From the NCBI RefSeq assembly GCF_015330165.1, contig NZ_JADDXT010000002.1, positions 2,445,646 through 2,509,645 on the forward strand: a stretch of 64,000 nt of DNA, given 5' to 3'. Position numbers and translations under genes: made by a program. Position 1 is the first letter of the stretch, and each line of letters starts with the position of its first letter. The DNA is from Zobellia roscoffensis. Its GTDB lineage: Bacteria; Bacteroidota; Bacteroidia; Flavobacteriales; Flavobacteriaceae. Below are positions 26,845 to 34,628 of the stretch, piece after piece. The notes beneath the pieces were generated by a model, which saw only the letters and a program-made list of their open reading frames with translations, was not told where the DNA came from and did not search any database.

Positions 26845-27984
26845 ATGAAAAAAATAACAAACATTGGAATATTTACTTTACTGGTGGTCAGTAGTCTGAC
26901 CATTATGGTAGGTACCGTTATAGCGCCCGCATTATCTGGGCTAGTAAAGAATTTAAATTTCAACTTTTCACCAGGTTGGCTTATCACCTTGCCTTCGCTT
27001 GGTGTAGTCGTTTTTGCACCGTTGGTTGGGCGGTTATTGCCTAAAATTGGGTCGTTTAAAATGTTATGCTTTGGATTGCTGCCCTATGCCTTATTAGGTG
27101 TCGTAGGGGCCTATTTGGGGAATGATTATATTTTGATGGTAGATCGGTTTTTACTAGGCGGGGCCACCGTGGCGGTTCAAGTATCAGTAACTTCTTTTAT
27201 CGCCGATTTCTTTACTGGTGAGAAACGAATGAAACTCATTGCTTGGCAGGGAATGGCCATAGAACTTGGCGGTGTACTGTTTTTATCGATTGGTGGCGTC
27301 CTCGGTGAGTTTCACTGGCAATATCCGTTCTACATTTATTTATTAGCTCTTATCTGCTTGCTGCTTGTGGTTAAAACATTACCTAATTATACTAAAAAGG
27401 AATCTGTAGTAGATGAGTCTAATGAAGCTAAAACGGAAAATAACAATAATGTAATGCTTATTTTCTATGCGTCGCTACTGGCAATGGTCTTGTTTTTTGT
27501 CAGTTTCGTGACCTTACCAATTTATTTGCCAAGTACCTTCGGTTTTAGTGAATCGGTTACCGGATATTATATGGCTTTCATTTCGGTTGTTGCCATAATT
27601 ACGGCCAGTCAAATGCCTAAAGTAGTAAAGAAAATTGGCGATGGTAATACGATAGCTTTAGGCTTTGTATTTTTCCTTTTAGGGTATGCCAGCCTCGCTA
27701 TGTCAGGCAGTATCATATTCTTGATTTTAGTTGCTATTTTTATCGGCATAGGATTTGGGTTCACAATTCCGTTATTGAACCATATGATGATCGAAGCAAG
27801 TTCTAATAAGAACTTGGGCAAGAATTTGGGGCTTTATTCTATGGGTGTTTTTGGTGGGCAGTTCTTATCTACTTTTATAGATTATGTTTCTAATGATTAT
27901 GCTATGATCTATAGTTTTGCAGCAGTTTTGGCATTTTTTATAGCTATAGGTATGTATATTGCCTTTAAGAAATCTGATGCCTAG
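26845..27984 (+). CDS. MFS efflux transporter
   Basis: 379 residues from the ATG at 26845. A GTG nine codons upstream is open, but it overlaps the promoter box and is rejected. It has 12 predicted membrane segments and a loop with GRLLPKIGSFKML between segments 2 and 3, the MFS signature region. The central loop is Glu/Lys/Asn-rich (TKKESVVDESNEAKTENNNN). Drug or metabolite export is the usual role of such DHA1-like proteins; the cargo is unknown. It is followed 48 bp later by an AraC regulator, a common pairing in which the regulator controls the pump. Confidence 0.85.
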   Translation: MKKITNIGIFTLLVVSSLTIMVGTVIAPALSGLVKNLNFNFSPGWLITLPSLGVVVFAPLVGRLLPKIGSFKMLCFGLLPYALLGVVGAYLGNDYILMVDRFLLGGATVAVQVSVTSFIADFFTGEKRMKLIAWQGMAIELGGVLFLSIGGVLGEFHWQYPFYIYLLALICLLLVVKTLPNYTKKESVVDESNEAKTENNNNVMLIFYASLLAMVLFFVSFVTLPIYLPSTFGFSESVTGYYMAFISVVAIITASQMPKVVKKIGDGNTIALGFVFFLLGYASLAMSGSIIFLILVAIFIGIGFGFTIPLLNHMMIEASSNKNLGKNLGLYSMGVFGGQFLSTFIDYVSNDYAMIYSFAAVLAFFIAIGMYIAFKKSDA

Positions 27985-28005
27985 ATAAATCAATTTTATT
28001 CTTTC

Positions 28006-28013
28006 TACTTTTG
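28006..28013 (+). promoter_or_regulatory. -7 box before the AraC regulator
   Basis: TACTTTTG, an exact match to TAnnTTTG, lies in the 48-bp gap and would start transcription near 28018, 15 bases before the ATG. The regulator may thus have its own promoter besides read-through from the MFS gene. Confidence 0.45.
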
Positions 28014-28032
28014 GTCCAGGTATAAAGAATCT

Positions 28033-28797
28033 ATGACTAAGGAAGTTTGGGCCGATAAAATTAAAATTGCCAAGGGGCTTGACCGAAATACAGAAATGTT
28101 GTCGGTCAACTCTTTTGGCATTTATTTTGAATACAGGTCGGAGACTAATTTAATTGTACATTTTAAGCCTTTGAACGAATCATTTTCTGAAAGGGCCTAT
28201 GAAACTAAAAATGGTGTACTGTTCAATTTTGAACGCGATTTAATAGAAGAAGACGATATTGAGTATGCACTAGATGTTATGTCGTGTTTTAACCAATCGC
28301 CTCAATTAGAATTAGATAAGCAAAATGAAGTTGAGCAAGTTCAAAAGGTGATGCATCTAGTTGTTGATGAATACAACAATTCCAATTCATCGTACATCAT
28401 GCTTAAAACTGTATTGAAGGTGTTGCTATTAACCTTGATCCGGTTTCGTAATGATGATTTTATTGGACAAGACCTTAATCAGAAACGTCTGTTTCAATTT
28501 CTGGAAATGATGGAAATTACTTTTCTCACACAAACTACATCAGCTTACTACGCTACCCAAATTGGAATTAGTGAAAAACGCCTCAATCAGATTTTAAAGG
28601 AAAAGTTGAATATGACGGCAAAGCAGATTATTCAGCAACGGCAGATTACAGAAGCCAAACGCAGACTTATTAAAAGTGAACTCACAATAAAAGAACTAGC
28701 CTTTCTGTTAGGTTTTGATTCGCTCAGTAGTTTTTCTAGATTCTTTAAAAAAACGGTAGGGGAGAGTCCTTCAACCTTTAGGATAAATCATCGTTAA
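28033..28797 (+). CDS. AraC-family transcriptional regulator
   Basis: 254 residues. The C-terminal 90 residues carry two helix-turn-helix motifs (GISEKRLNQILKEKLNMTAK and then LTIKELAFLLGFDSLSSFSR), ending FKKTVGESPSTFRINHR, typical of AraC/XylS. The N-terminal region (1-150) is a cupin-like ligand domain without a recognisable metal site. Likely controls the MFS gene and/or the divergent AhpD-like gene. The inducer is unknown. Confidence 0.88.
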   Translation: MTKEVWADKIKIAKGLDRNTEMLSVNSFGIYFEYRSETNLIVHFKPLNESFSERAYETKNGVLFNFERDLIEEDDIEYALDVMSCFNQSPQLELDKQNEVEQVQKVMHLVVDEYNNSNSSYIMLKTVLKVLLLTLIRFRNDDFIGQDLNQKRLFQFLEMMEITFLTQTTSAYYATQIGISEKRLNQILKEKLNMTAKQIIQQRQITEAKRRLIKSELTIKELAFLLGFDSLSSFSRFFKKTVGESPSTFRINHR

Positions 28798-28821
28798 TCT
28801 CCTAGGGTTGTTCCGGTCTAT

Positions 28822-29478
28822 TTAGAGTTTGGGCTTCACTAAAGTTTTTGGGTTGACCTTTCTTTTCCAGTAGATAATATAGAGGGTTCCTAGAATAGTA
28901 GGAAGTGTCCATGCTACAAGATTGCCAATGCTGAGTCCGGCAATAATAAATGCGGTAAAAGAAGCGATTAAAGCACCTATCATTTTACCGATATGCGATA
29001 TTAACCATGCATTTTTGATTCTCCGTGGATTTCTATAAAATTGAAAGTCTTTCACGGTCAAAAGAAGTCCAAAACTTCCGAAGAATAAATACAAAATACC
29101 CGTGTAGTTATTGTGTAGAAGGCTATAAAGGCCTATTCCCAACATTAGCAGTGAAAAGGAAAGCATACTTCCTGAAACTACTTTGTCTACGACGTCGGCT
29201 TCAGTTTTTATTTTGAAAGCCAACGCACGATTACCGATCAGAACAAGATATATAGTAAACAAGCCTATTAGCAGTAAGAATAGGTTTTCATGGTTAGGCA
29301 TCATGGCTATTGGCATAGAAATTACCGAACTGCCTATCATGCCCATAGAAAATAACTTACCAAGTCTTCTATGTAGTAGACTGCCTTTTTTAACAATAAT
29401 GCTTCCTATTCCAGTAATTAGGCCAATTCCTCCTAAGAATGCATGAATGTAAATGAGGATGGTAATAGTTTGTTCCAT
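28822..29478 (-). CDS. DUF2306-like integral membrane protein
   Basis: 218 residues with about seven membrane segments. A His pair in the first helix (IYIHAFLGGIGLI) and a GSLLHRRLGKLFSMGM stretch resemble the DUF2306 heme-like membrane family. No catalytic motif is known. It is convergent with the AraC gene (24 bp apart) and separate from the SDR gene by 154 bp. Function unknown. Confidence 0.65.
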   Translation of the reverse strand: MEQTITILIYIHAFLGGIGLITGIGSIIVKKGSLLHRRLGKLFSMGMIGSSVISMPIAMMPNHENLFLLLIGLFTIYLVLIGNRALAFKIKTEADVVDKVVSGSMLSFSLLMLGIGLYSLLHNNYTGILYLFFGSFGLLLTVKDFQFYRNPRRIKNAWLISHIGKMIGALIASFTAFIIAGLSIGNLVAWTLPTILGTLYIIYWKRKVNPKTLVKPKL

Positions 29479-29632
29479 GATGGTCGAATTGATTGTCAGT
29501 TCAAAAATCTGATAATTTTCTGAATTTGTGAAGCTTAGGTTTCCGAATCGTCATAATGGAAGGCTGAGTTGTAAAAAGCTATATTAAAATAGACAAAAGG
29601 AATTCTAGCGGAGCTAAATAATTGATCACTAG

Positions 29633-30373
29633 TTATGCCATTGCACCATTGGCACCAATAGTCTGTCCACTTATCCATTTGGCATCGTCACTAGCTAAAA
29701 AGCCTATGACTTTGGCTATGTCTATGGGTTCTGCTAAACGGTTAAATGCATTCATTGAAGCCAGACGTTCAATGAGCTGGTCAGATTTACCTTGGGTAAA
29801 CAACTCAGTATTTGTAGGGCCAGGCAATACAGCATTTACGTTAATTCCTCTTGTTCCAATTTCCTTCGCAAATACTCGGGTCAGTTGTTCTACGGCACCC
29901 TTTGTTCCAACATAAGTGCCATAAGTGGGCAACATTAAACGGGTTGTAGTAGATGATATATTAATAACGCTGCCCTTATCAGCTAGACGAGTGGCAGCTT
30001 CCCTCATGGTATTGAAAGTGCCTTTTACGTTTACATTAAATTGTTTGTCGAAATCCTCGTCCGTGGTATCTTTAAGCAGTTTGTTAATCATGATTCCGGC
30101 GTTGTTCACCAATACATCAATCTTTTTAAAATGATTGATAGACTTATCAAAAAGAGCTTTTACCTCTTCGGTTTTACTAACATCTGCTTGTAGAGCAATA
30201 GCATCACCTCCATTGGTTTGTATTTGGCTCACAACATTATCCGCTTTTTTTTTACTTCCCGAATAGTTTACGACTACTTTTGCTCCTGCAGCAGCCAACT
30301 GGATTGCAATTTCAGCACCAATTCCTCTTGATGCGCCAGTAACCAATACCACTTTGTTGTTTAAGTTTTTCAT
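29633..30373 (-). CDS. Short-chain dehydrogenase/reductase
   Basis: 246 residues, classical SDR. Cofactor loop TGASRGIG (12-19), LVNNAG (88-93), catalytic Ser near 140-141 and YVGTK (Y154, K158). The Arg/Ser after the glycine loop favours NADPH. It is the FabG-like subgroup, but the isolated context (no fatty-acid genes) suggests a detoxification or specialised reductase. Substrate unknown. Confidence 0.9.
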   Translation of the reverse strand: MKNLNNKVVLVTGASRGIGAEIAIQLAAAGAKVVVNYSGSKKKADNVVSQIQTNGGDAIALQADVSKTEEVKALFDKSINHFKKIDVLVNNAGIMINKLLKDTTDEDFDKQFNVNVKGTFNTMREAATRLADKGSVINISSTTTRLMLPTYGTYVGTKGAVEQLTRVFAKEIGTRGINVNAVLPGPTNTELFTQGKSDQLIERLASMNAFNRLAEPIDIAKVIGFLASDDAKWISGQTIGANGAMA

Positions 30374-30537
30374 CTGTCCAATTTATAAGGATCTCAAAGA
30401 ACAAAGGTATTATAGATTGGGTGTTAGCTGTAGTTAAGAATGTGTTATTTTCTAGATTGATGTCAGGATTCAAGTTAAGATAAAATTTGCGTAGTATTTT
30501 TGATGATAAGTGGCTAATATGAATTTCAATTCTGTTT

Positions 30538-31020
30538 ATGAAAAAAGAGCACCATTACAAATCAAAACTTCAATGGACCGGTAATAAAGGTAACGGAACT
30601 GCCAATTACAGGGCTTTTGAACGCAGCTATTGTATTTCAATCAAAAACAAGCCTGATATTTTAGGGTCTTCGGACCCGTCGTTTAGAGGCGATGCTACAA
30701 AATACAACCCAGAGGAGCTGTTGGTAGCTTCTTTGTCTTCATGCCATATGCTTTGGTATTTGCATTTGTGTTCTGAAGCTGGCGTTATTGTTGTTAATTA
30801 CAACGATAATGCTAGTGGAACTATGATAGAAACATCAGACGGAGGCGGGCGTTTTAGCGAAGTGACTTTGCATCCCAAAGTTACCGTTAGTGAAAGTAAA
30901 ATGATTAAAAAAGCCCAAGAGCTACATGCAAAAGCGAATCAACTTTGTTTTATTGCCAATTCTGTAAGTTTTAAGGTGGCGCATCAGGCTAGTTGTGTTA
31001 GTTTAGAAGATGCTTTATAA
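30538..31020 (+). CDS. OsmC family peroxiredoxin-like protein
   Basis: 160 residues. The first redox cysteine is in LSSCHMLWYLHL (C69), the second in QLCFIANSV (C137), as in the OsmC/YhfA group that reduces organic peroxides. C78 is an extra cysteine. A TATTTTTG box at 30495-30502 may be its promoter. It fits a stress-response block with the AhpD-like and SDR genes. It is convergent with the next gene across a long hairpin. Confidence 0.88.
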   Translation: MKKEHHYKSKLQWTGNKGNGTANYRAFERSYCISIKNKPDILGSSDPSFRGDATKYNPEELLVASLSSCHMLWYLHLCSEAGVIVVNYNDNASGTMIETSDGGGRFSEVTLHPKVTVSESKMIKKAQELHAKANQLCFIANSVSFKVAHQASCVSLEDAL

Positions 31021-31056
31021 CGAATAAATTGTATATCAATACAATAAATGTAAAAG

Positions 31057-31107
31057 AAGAGAAGCTAAAACTGAGATGTAATGGCTTGCCTTATTTTAGC
31101 TCCTCTT
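31057..31107. terminator. Bidirectional hairpin between osmC-like gene and the convergent gene
   Basis: AAGAG-AA-GCTAAAA (31057-31070) pairs with TTTTAGC-TC-CTCTT (31094-31107), 12 bp around a 2x2 internal loop. The tails are only partly T-rich, so termination strength is uncertain. Confidence 0.6.
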
Positions 31108-31128
31108 ACTTGTACTTTTTCTGTTGAT

Positions 31129-31785
31129 CTATTTTGTTCCCTTGTCATTAGTGATAAGGTAATTTAGGCGAGTTGCTATATAGAGCATTTCTCTGGCAAT
31201 TTCTGTTGGTTCAGATATTAAAAGCTCTACCGCATTCTTGTTTTGCTGCGCTTCTAGATTTTCCTTTAGATTTATTTTAAATATATTTTGAGCTGATAAA
31301 GGCAGTTTTTGTACGGACTTAGGAAAAACCAACCAACTACCAGAGCCATATTTTATGGTGTAGGACATTGGGTTTTCTCCACGTGCATTTTTCACCTTAA
31401 ATCCGTAAGCATCTAAAGAAGCAATTCCGTTCATAGGACTAATAGCTGGATCTATTCCTGCAGAGTAAACGCTAAAAAGGTCTTGGTGTCCGTAGTATAT
31501 CATGCCGGTTTTTAACCAGACCAAAGCAAGCTGACTCAATTCTTGATTGGTTTTGTCCAAAAAGACTACACTAGGTTTTTGGTTGTTTTCAGATTTTTTA
31601 AAGATTGAAAAAGCAACTTGGTCTAATAGCAATAACCTTTCGGTGGAAATACCTTTAAAGGTAGTGCCAATTTGTACCACTGCTTTTTCAATTTTACCAT
31701 TTAACTTCTGAGCAGTTATTGCTAGTTGAAAGAAAAGCAATACTACAATCATTGCTACTGTTGATTTTGTTTTCATAAGGTTCAT
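31129..31785 (-). CDS. Secreted protein resembling an inactive low-molecular-weight phosphatase / ArsC
   Basis: 218 residues with a signal peptide (about 5-25, ending ITAQ). After it, the order of segments follows flavobacterial low-molecular-weight protein phosphatase/arsenate-reductase proteins: a helix ISTERLLLLDQ, then VVFLDKTNQELSQLALVW, YYG, VYSAGIDPAISP, GFKVKN, NPMSYTIKYG and VFPKSV. In active relatives the loop is C-x5-R followed by Ser; here the Cys position reads Asp and the Arg position Leu, so phosphatase chemistry is lost. Export plus a dead loop suggests a pseudoenzyme with a binding role. The homology is from remembered family patterns, not a search. Confidence 0.6.
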   Translation of the reverse strand: MNLMKTKSTVAMIVVLLFFQLAITAQKLNGKIEKAVVQIGTTFKGISTERLLLLDQVAFSIFKKSENNQKPSVVFLDKTNQELSQLALVWLKTGMIYYGHQDLFSVYSAGIDPAISPMNGIASLDAYGFKVKNARGENPMSYTIKYGSGSWLVFPKSVQKLPLSAQNIFKINLKENLEAQQNKNAVELLISEPTEIAREMLYIATRLNYLITNDKGTK

Positions 31786-32115
31786 TTTAAATTATTAATT
31801 TATTCATTGCAATAAAACGATTAATAAGGATAATGCTTTTAATAGCTGTTATACATTTTAGTACTGACCGCTATTTAAAAAAGGGATTATAGTTTTATTA
31901 ATTAGAATATTGCAATATTACAATTAATTAGGATGAATTAGTAAATTCATATTCCTGATTTTTCTATTAAATGAATGATTTAACGTTCACGTAACATACA
32001 AAACAGGTGATAAAGGAATATGGGTAATTATATTAATAAATAAGGCTTGCAAGAAATCATACACAAGGCCTGATATACTTACGTTAACGTCTCATTTTTT
32101 CCTTATATTTACCCC
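31786..32115. other. 330-bp AT-rich intergenic region upstream of the Rrf2 gene
   Basis: Contains two short palindromes: AATATTGCAATATT (31906-31919) and ACGTTAACGT (32081-32090), the latter 25 bp before the Rrf2 ATG. TATATTTA at 32104-32111 is a one-off -7 box ending 4 bases before that ATG. No coding sequence or RNA family recognised. The palindromes are candidates for autoregulation only. Confidence 0.4.
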
Positions 32116-32526
32116 ATGCTCTCAAAAAAGACAAAATACGGGTTAAAAGCACTTGCTTACTTGGCGTCACAGAAAGACAAGCAACCTGTACAGATTTCTG
32201 AAGTTGCAAAAGCAGAGAATATCTCACAGAAATTCTTGGAGAGTATCTTACTTTCTCTCCGCAAGAGCGGTTTTTTAGGTTCCAAAAAAGGTAAGGGAGG
32301 AGGTTACTACCTTATAAAAGACCCAAAGGAAGTATTAATGACAGATGTCATGCGCATACTCGAAGGTCCAATTGCCATGGTGCCCTGTGTGAGTCTTAAT
32401 TTCTACGAAAAATGTGCAGACTGCCCAGATGAGGCTACTTGCTCCGTAAATAAATTGATGCTAATGGTGCGCGATGCCAATCTAGAGGTGTATCGTAACA
32501 ACACTTTGGCAGATTTAATAGCCTGA
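32116..32526 (+). CDS. Rrf2-family transcriptional regulator of sulfur assimilation (inferred)
   Basis: 136 residues. N-terminal winged helix (KTKYGLKALAYLA, ISEVAKAENISQKFLESIL, GFLGSKKGKGGGYYL) identical in plan to IscR/CymR. Four cysteines, C91, C100, C103 and C109, cluster as C-x8-C-x2-C-x5-C, so an Fe-S cluster or thiol sensor is possible; CymR itself lacks this. It stands 180 bp upstream of the sulfate-assimilation genes, whose promoters carry three CTAY-N7-ATAGG dyads. Control of those genes in response to cysteine or cluster status is an inference from position and motif. Confidence 0.88.
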   Translation: MLSKKTKYGLKALAYLASQKDKQPVQISEVAKAENISQKFLESILLSLRKSGFLGSKKGKGGGYYLIKDPKEVLMTDVMRILEGPIAMVPCVSLNFYEKCADCPDEATCSVNKLMLMVRDANLEVYRNNTLADLIA

Positions 32527-32589
32527 TTTTCCGATCAAAGCCAATATCTGGTGAAATATATTCAAAATTCATAACGGTTTGTTAATAAT

Positions 32590-32609
32590 CTACTAAATCT
32601 ATAGGGTAA
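32590..32609 (+). promoter_or_regulatory. Putative Rrf2 operator 1
   Basis: CTACTAAATCTATAGGGTAA, a dyad of CTAY and ATAG separated by 7 bases. It differs at only 3 of 20 positions from operator 2 and lies 13 bp upstream of the -7 box at 32623, over the -33 region. Confidence 0.6.
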
Positions 32610-32622
32610 ACGTAAATTCTTT

Positions 32623-32663
32623 TATTTTTGCTCGTCTAAAACAATAAAAATGGAGTACATTTG
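32623..32663 (+). promoter_or_regulatory. Two -7 boxes of the sulfur-assimilation operon
   Basis: TATTTTTG (32623-32630) and TACATTTG (32656-32663) both match TAnnTTTG. Operator 1 lies upstream of the first and operator 2 covers the expected start of the second. Confidence 0.5.
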
Positions 32664-32669
32664 TTTACT

Positions 32670-32689
32670 CTATTAAATTGATAGGGTAA
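32670..32689 (+). promoter_or_regulatory. Putative Rrf2 operator 2
   Basis: CTATTAAATTGATAGGGTAA, start-to-start 80 bp from operator 1, 16 bp before the DUF2061 ATG and over the predicted start of the second promoter, a repressor-type position. Confidence 0.6.
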
Positions 32690-32705
32690 TTAGATTAACA
32701 CCAAA

Positions 32706-32969
32706 ATGATAGTAGATCAGTTGATTTTAGATAAAGCAGCTTCCAAGAAGAAATATTCAGAAGATAAAAAATCTGAGAAGCCAATCCGTAGTATCGCCAA
32801 AGCGGTGAGCTGGAGGGTTATCGGTACATTAGATACCTTGTTGGTTTCCTATTTACTAACTAACGAAGTGGCTATTGCGGCGTCTATAGCTTCTATAGAT
32901 TTTGTGACCAAGATGTTTTTGTACTTCTTTCACGAGCGTTTATGGAACAAAATTAATTGGGGTAAATAA
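32706..32969 (+). CDS. DUF2061 small membrane protein
   Basis: 87 residues. The C-terminal 55 (SIAKAVSWRVIGTLDTLLVS ... FLYFFHERLWNKI) match DUF2061, a two-helix membrane domain; the first 30 residues are charged and soluble. It is the first gene of the operon and only 8 bp from cysH. DUF2061 proteins are often found with sulfate-assimilation genes, but their function is not known; a transport or accessory role is possible. Confidence 0.85.
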   Translation: MIVDQLILDKAASKKKYSEDKKSEKPIRSIAKAVSWRVIGTLDTLLVSYLLTNEVAIAASIASIDFVTKMFLYFFHERLWNKINWGK

Positions 32970-32977
32970 ATAAGGTT

Positions 32978-33601
32978 ATGAGTTTTTCAGAAGAACAGAT
33001 AAAGAAACTTAACGAGCGTTTCAAAGATGCCGATCCGTCGGTTATCGTAGATTGGGCCATAGAGAATGCTAAGAATGCGGTAGTAACTACCAACTTCAGG
33101 CCTTACGAGGTGGCTATTCTACATGCCGTTGCCGATGTAAAGAATGATATTCCAGTAATTTGGTGCGATACGGGTTATAATACGCCCAATACTTACAAGC
33201 ATGCGGAGGAAATTATTGGAAAATTGGACCTCAATATAGATTTATACGTGCCCAAGCAAACTAGTGCTCACCGTGATAGTGTAATGGGAATACCTCAAAT
33301 AGAGGACCCAAAGCATGCTGTTTTTACAGAACAAGTTAAGTTGGAGCCCTTTAAAAGGGCTATGGAAGCGCATAAGCCAGATGTTTGGTTTACAAACCTT
33401 AGAAAAGGGCAAACTGCGTTGAGGGATTCGTTGGATATTTTAAGTGTAAGCAAAGACGGAGTCCTTAAAGTGAGTCCGTTTTATCACTGGAGCGACGCAC
33501 AGTTAGATGCTTACCTGGAAAAAAGGGAGTTACCTAACGAACATAAATATTTTGATCCGACCAAAGTTCTCGAGAACCGGGAATGTGGATTGCATACTTA
33601 A
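32978..33601 (+). CDS. cysH: Phosphoadenylyl/adenylyl-sulfate reductase
   Basis: 207 residues. It reduces activated sulfate (PAPS or APS) to sulfite with thioredoxin. The core WCDTGYNTPNTYKHAEE, the RKGQTALRDSLDIL segment and the catalytic tail ENRECGLHT (C203) are clear. Only two cysteines exist (C63 and C203). The CC...CxxC set that holds the [4Fe-4S] cluster of APS reductases is absent, which points to a PAPS type; yet no APS kinase (cysC) is in this operon. Either cysC lies elsewhere or this is a cluster-free APS reductase. Confidence 0.92.
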   Translation: MSFSEEQIKKLNERFKDADPSVIVDWAIENAKNAVVTTNFRPYEVAILHAVADVKNDIPVIWCDTGYNTPNTYKHAEEIIGKLDLNIDLYVPKQTSAHRDSVMGIPQIEDPKHAVFTEQVKLEPFKRAMEAHKPDVWFTNLRKGQTALRDSLDILSVSKDGVLKVSPFYHWSDAQLDAYLEKRELPNEHKYFDPTKVLENRECGLHT

Positions 33602-33670
33602 AAGATATTCCGCTTTAAGCGATTAAATAATAGAAGCATAGCAGATAGCTAACAATATATTTAAAAAATT

Positions 33671-34573
33671 ATGAGCCAAGATACATCACACATCAACGCC
33701 TTAGAAAATGAGGCCATCTACATCTTTAGAGAAGTAGCTGCTCAATTTGAGAAACCGGTACTTTTATTTTCTGGTGGAAAAGACTCCATTACATTGGTGC
33801 GTTTGGCACAAAAGGCATTTTGGCCAGCTAAGATTCCTTTTCCTTTAATGCATATTGATACAGGTCACAACTTTCCTGAAACTATTGAATTTAGAGATAG
33901 ATTGGTAAAAGAATTGGGTCTGGAACTTATCGTAAGAAATGTTCAGGATTCTATTGATCAAGGTAAGGTAAAAGAAGAATCGGGTAGGTACTCAAGTAGA
34001 AACTCTTTACAGACAACTACTTTATTGGATGCTATTGAGGAATTTAAGTTCGATGCTTGTATTGGTGGTGCGCGGAGAGATGAGGAAAAAGCAAGGGCAA
34101 AAGAGCGTATTTTTTCTGTGCGTGATGATTTTGGTCAGTGGGATGAGCGTAACCAACGTCCGGAGCTTTTTGATATGTTGAACGGTCAGATAGAATTGGG
34201 ACAGAACGTACGTGTTTTCCCAATTTCGAACTGGACAGAGTTAGATGTTTGGTCTTATATTAAAGAAGAAGAGATTGAAATACCTTCTATTTACTTCGCA
34301 CACAAGCGTAAAGTATTCTTGCGTGATGGTTTGATCTGGTCACATTCTGATTATGTATACCAAGAAGAAGACGAAGAGGTTTTAGAGCGTATGGTGCGTT
34401 TCCGTACTGTAGGTGATATGAGTTGTACTGCAGCTGTGTTTTCTGATGCTACCGATATTGAGTCTGTTGTTGAAGAAATTCGTGATTCTAGTATCTCTGA
34501 AAGAGGAGCCCGTATTGACGATAAAAGGTCAGAAGCGGCAATGGAGAAGAGAAAGCAACAAGGATACTTTTAG
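33671..34573 (+). CDS. cysD: Sulfate adenylyltransferase subunit 2
   Basis: 300 residues, standard CysD. ATP pyrophosphatase PP-loop SGGKDS at 34-39, and the conserved IDTGHNFPETIEFRD, CIGGARRDEEKARAKER and DYVYQEEDEEVLERMV segments. With CysN it makes APS from sulfate and ATP. It lies 69 bp after cysH and 55 bp before the cysN start. Confidence 0.96.
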   Translation: MSQDTSHINALENEAIYIFREVAAQFEKPVLLFSGGKDSITLVRLAQKAFWPAKIPFPLMHIDTGHNFPETIEFRDRLVKELGLELIVRNVQDSIDQGKVKEESGRYSSRNSLQTTTLLDAIEEFKFDACIGGARRDEEKARAKERIFSVRDDFGQWDERNQRPELFDMLNGQIELGQNVRVFPISNWTELDVWSYIKEEEIEIPSIYFAHKRKVFLRDGLIWSHSDYVYQEEDEEVLERMVRFRTVGDMSCTAAVFSDATDIESVVEEIRDSSISERGARIDDKRSEAAMEKRKQQGYF

Positions 34574-34628
34574 AATTCTCAATAGGGAATTAGTTAAAAA
34601 AATTGATTTAAAATTACAGCCAAAGAAG

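Noticed and set aside
34446..34628. Long N-terminal extension of CysN overlapping cysD
   Set aside because: The 61 extra residues match no CysN sequence; the ATG at 34629 starts directly before the P-loop region.
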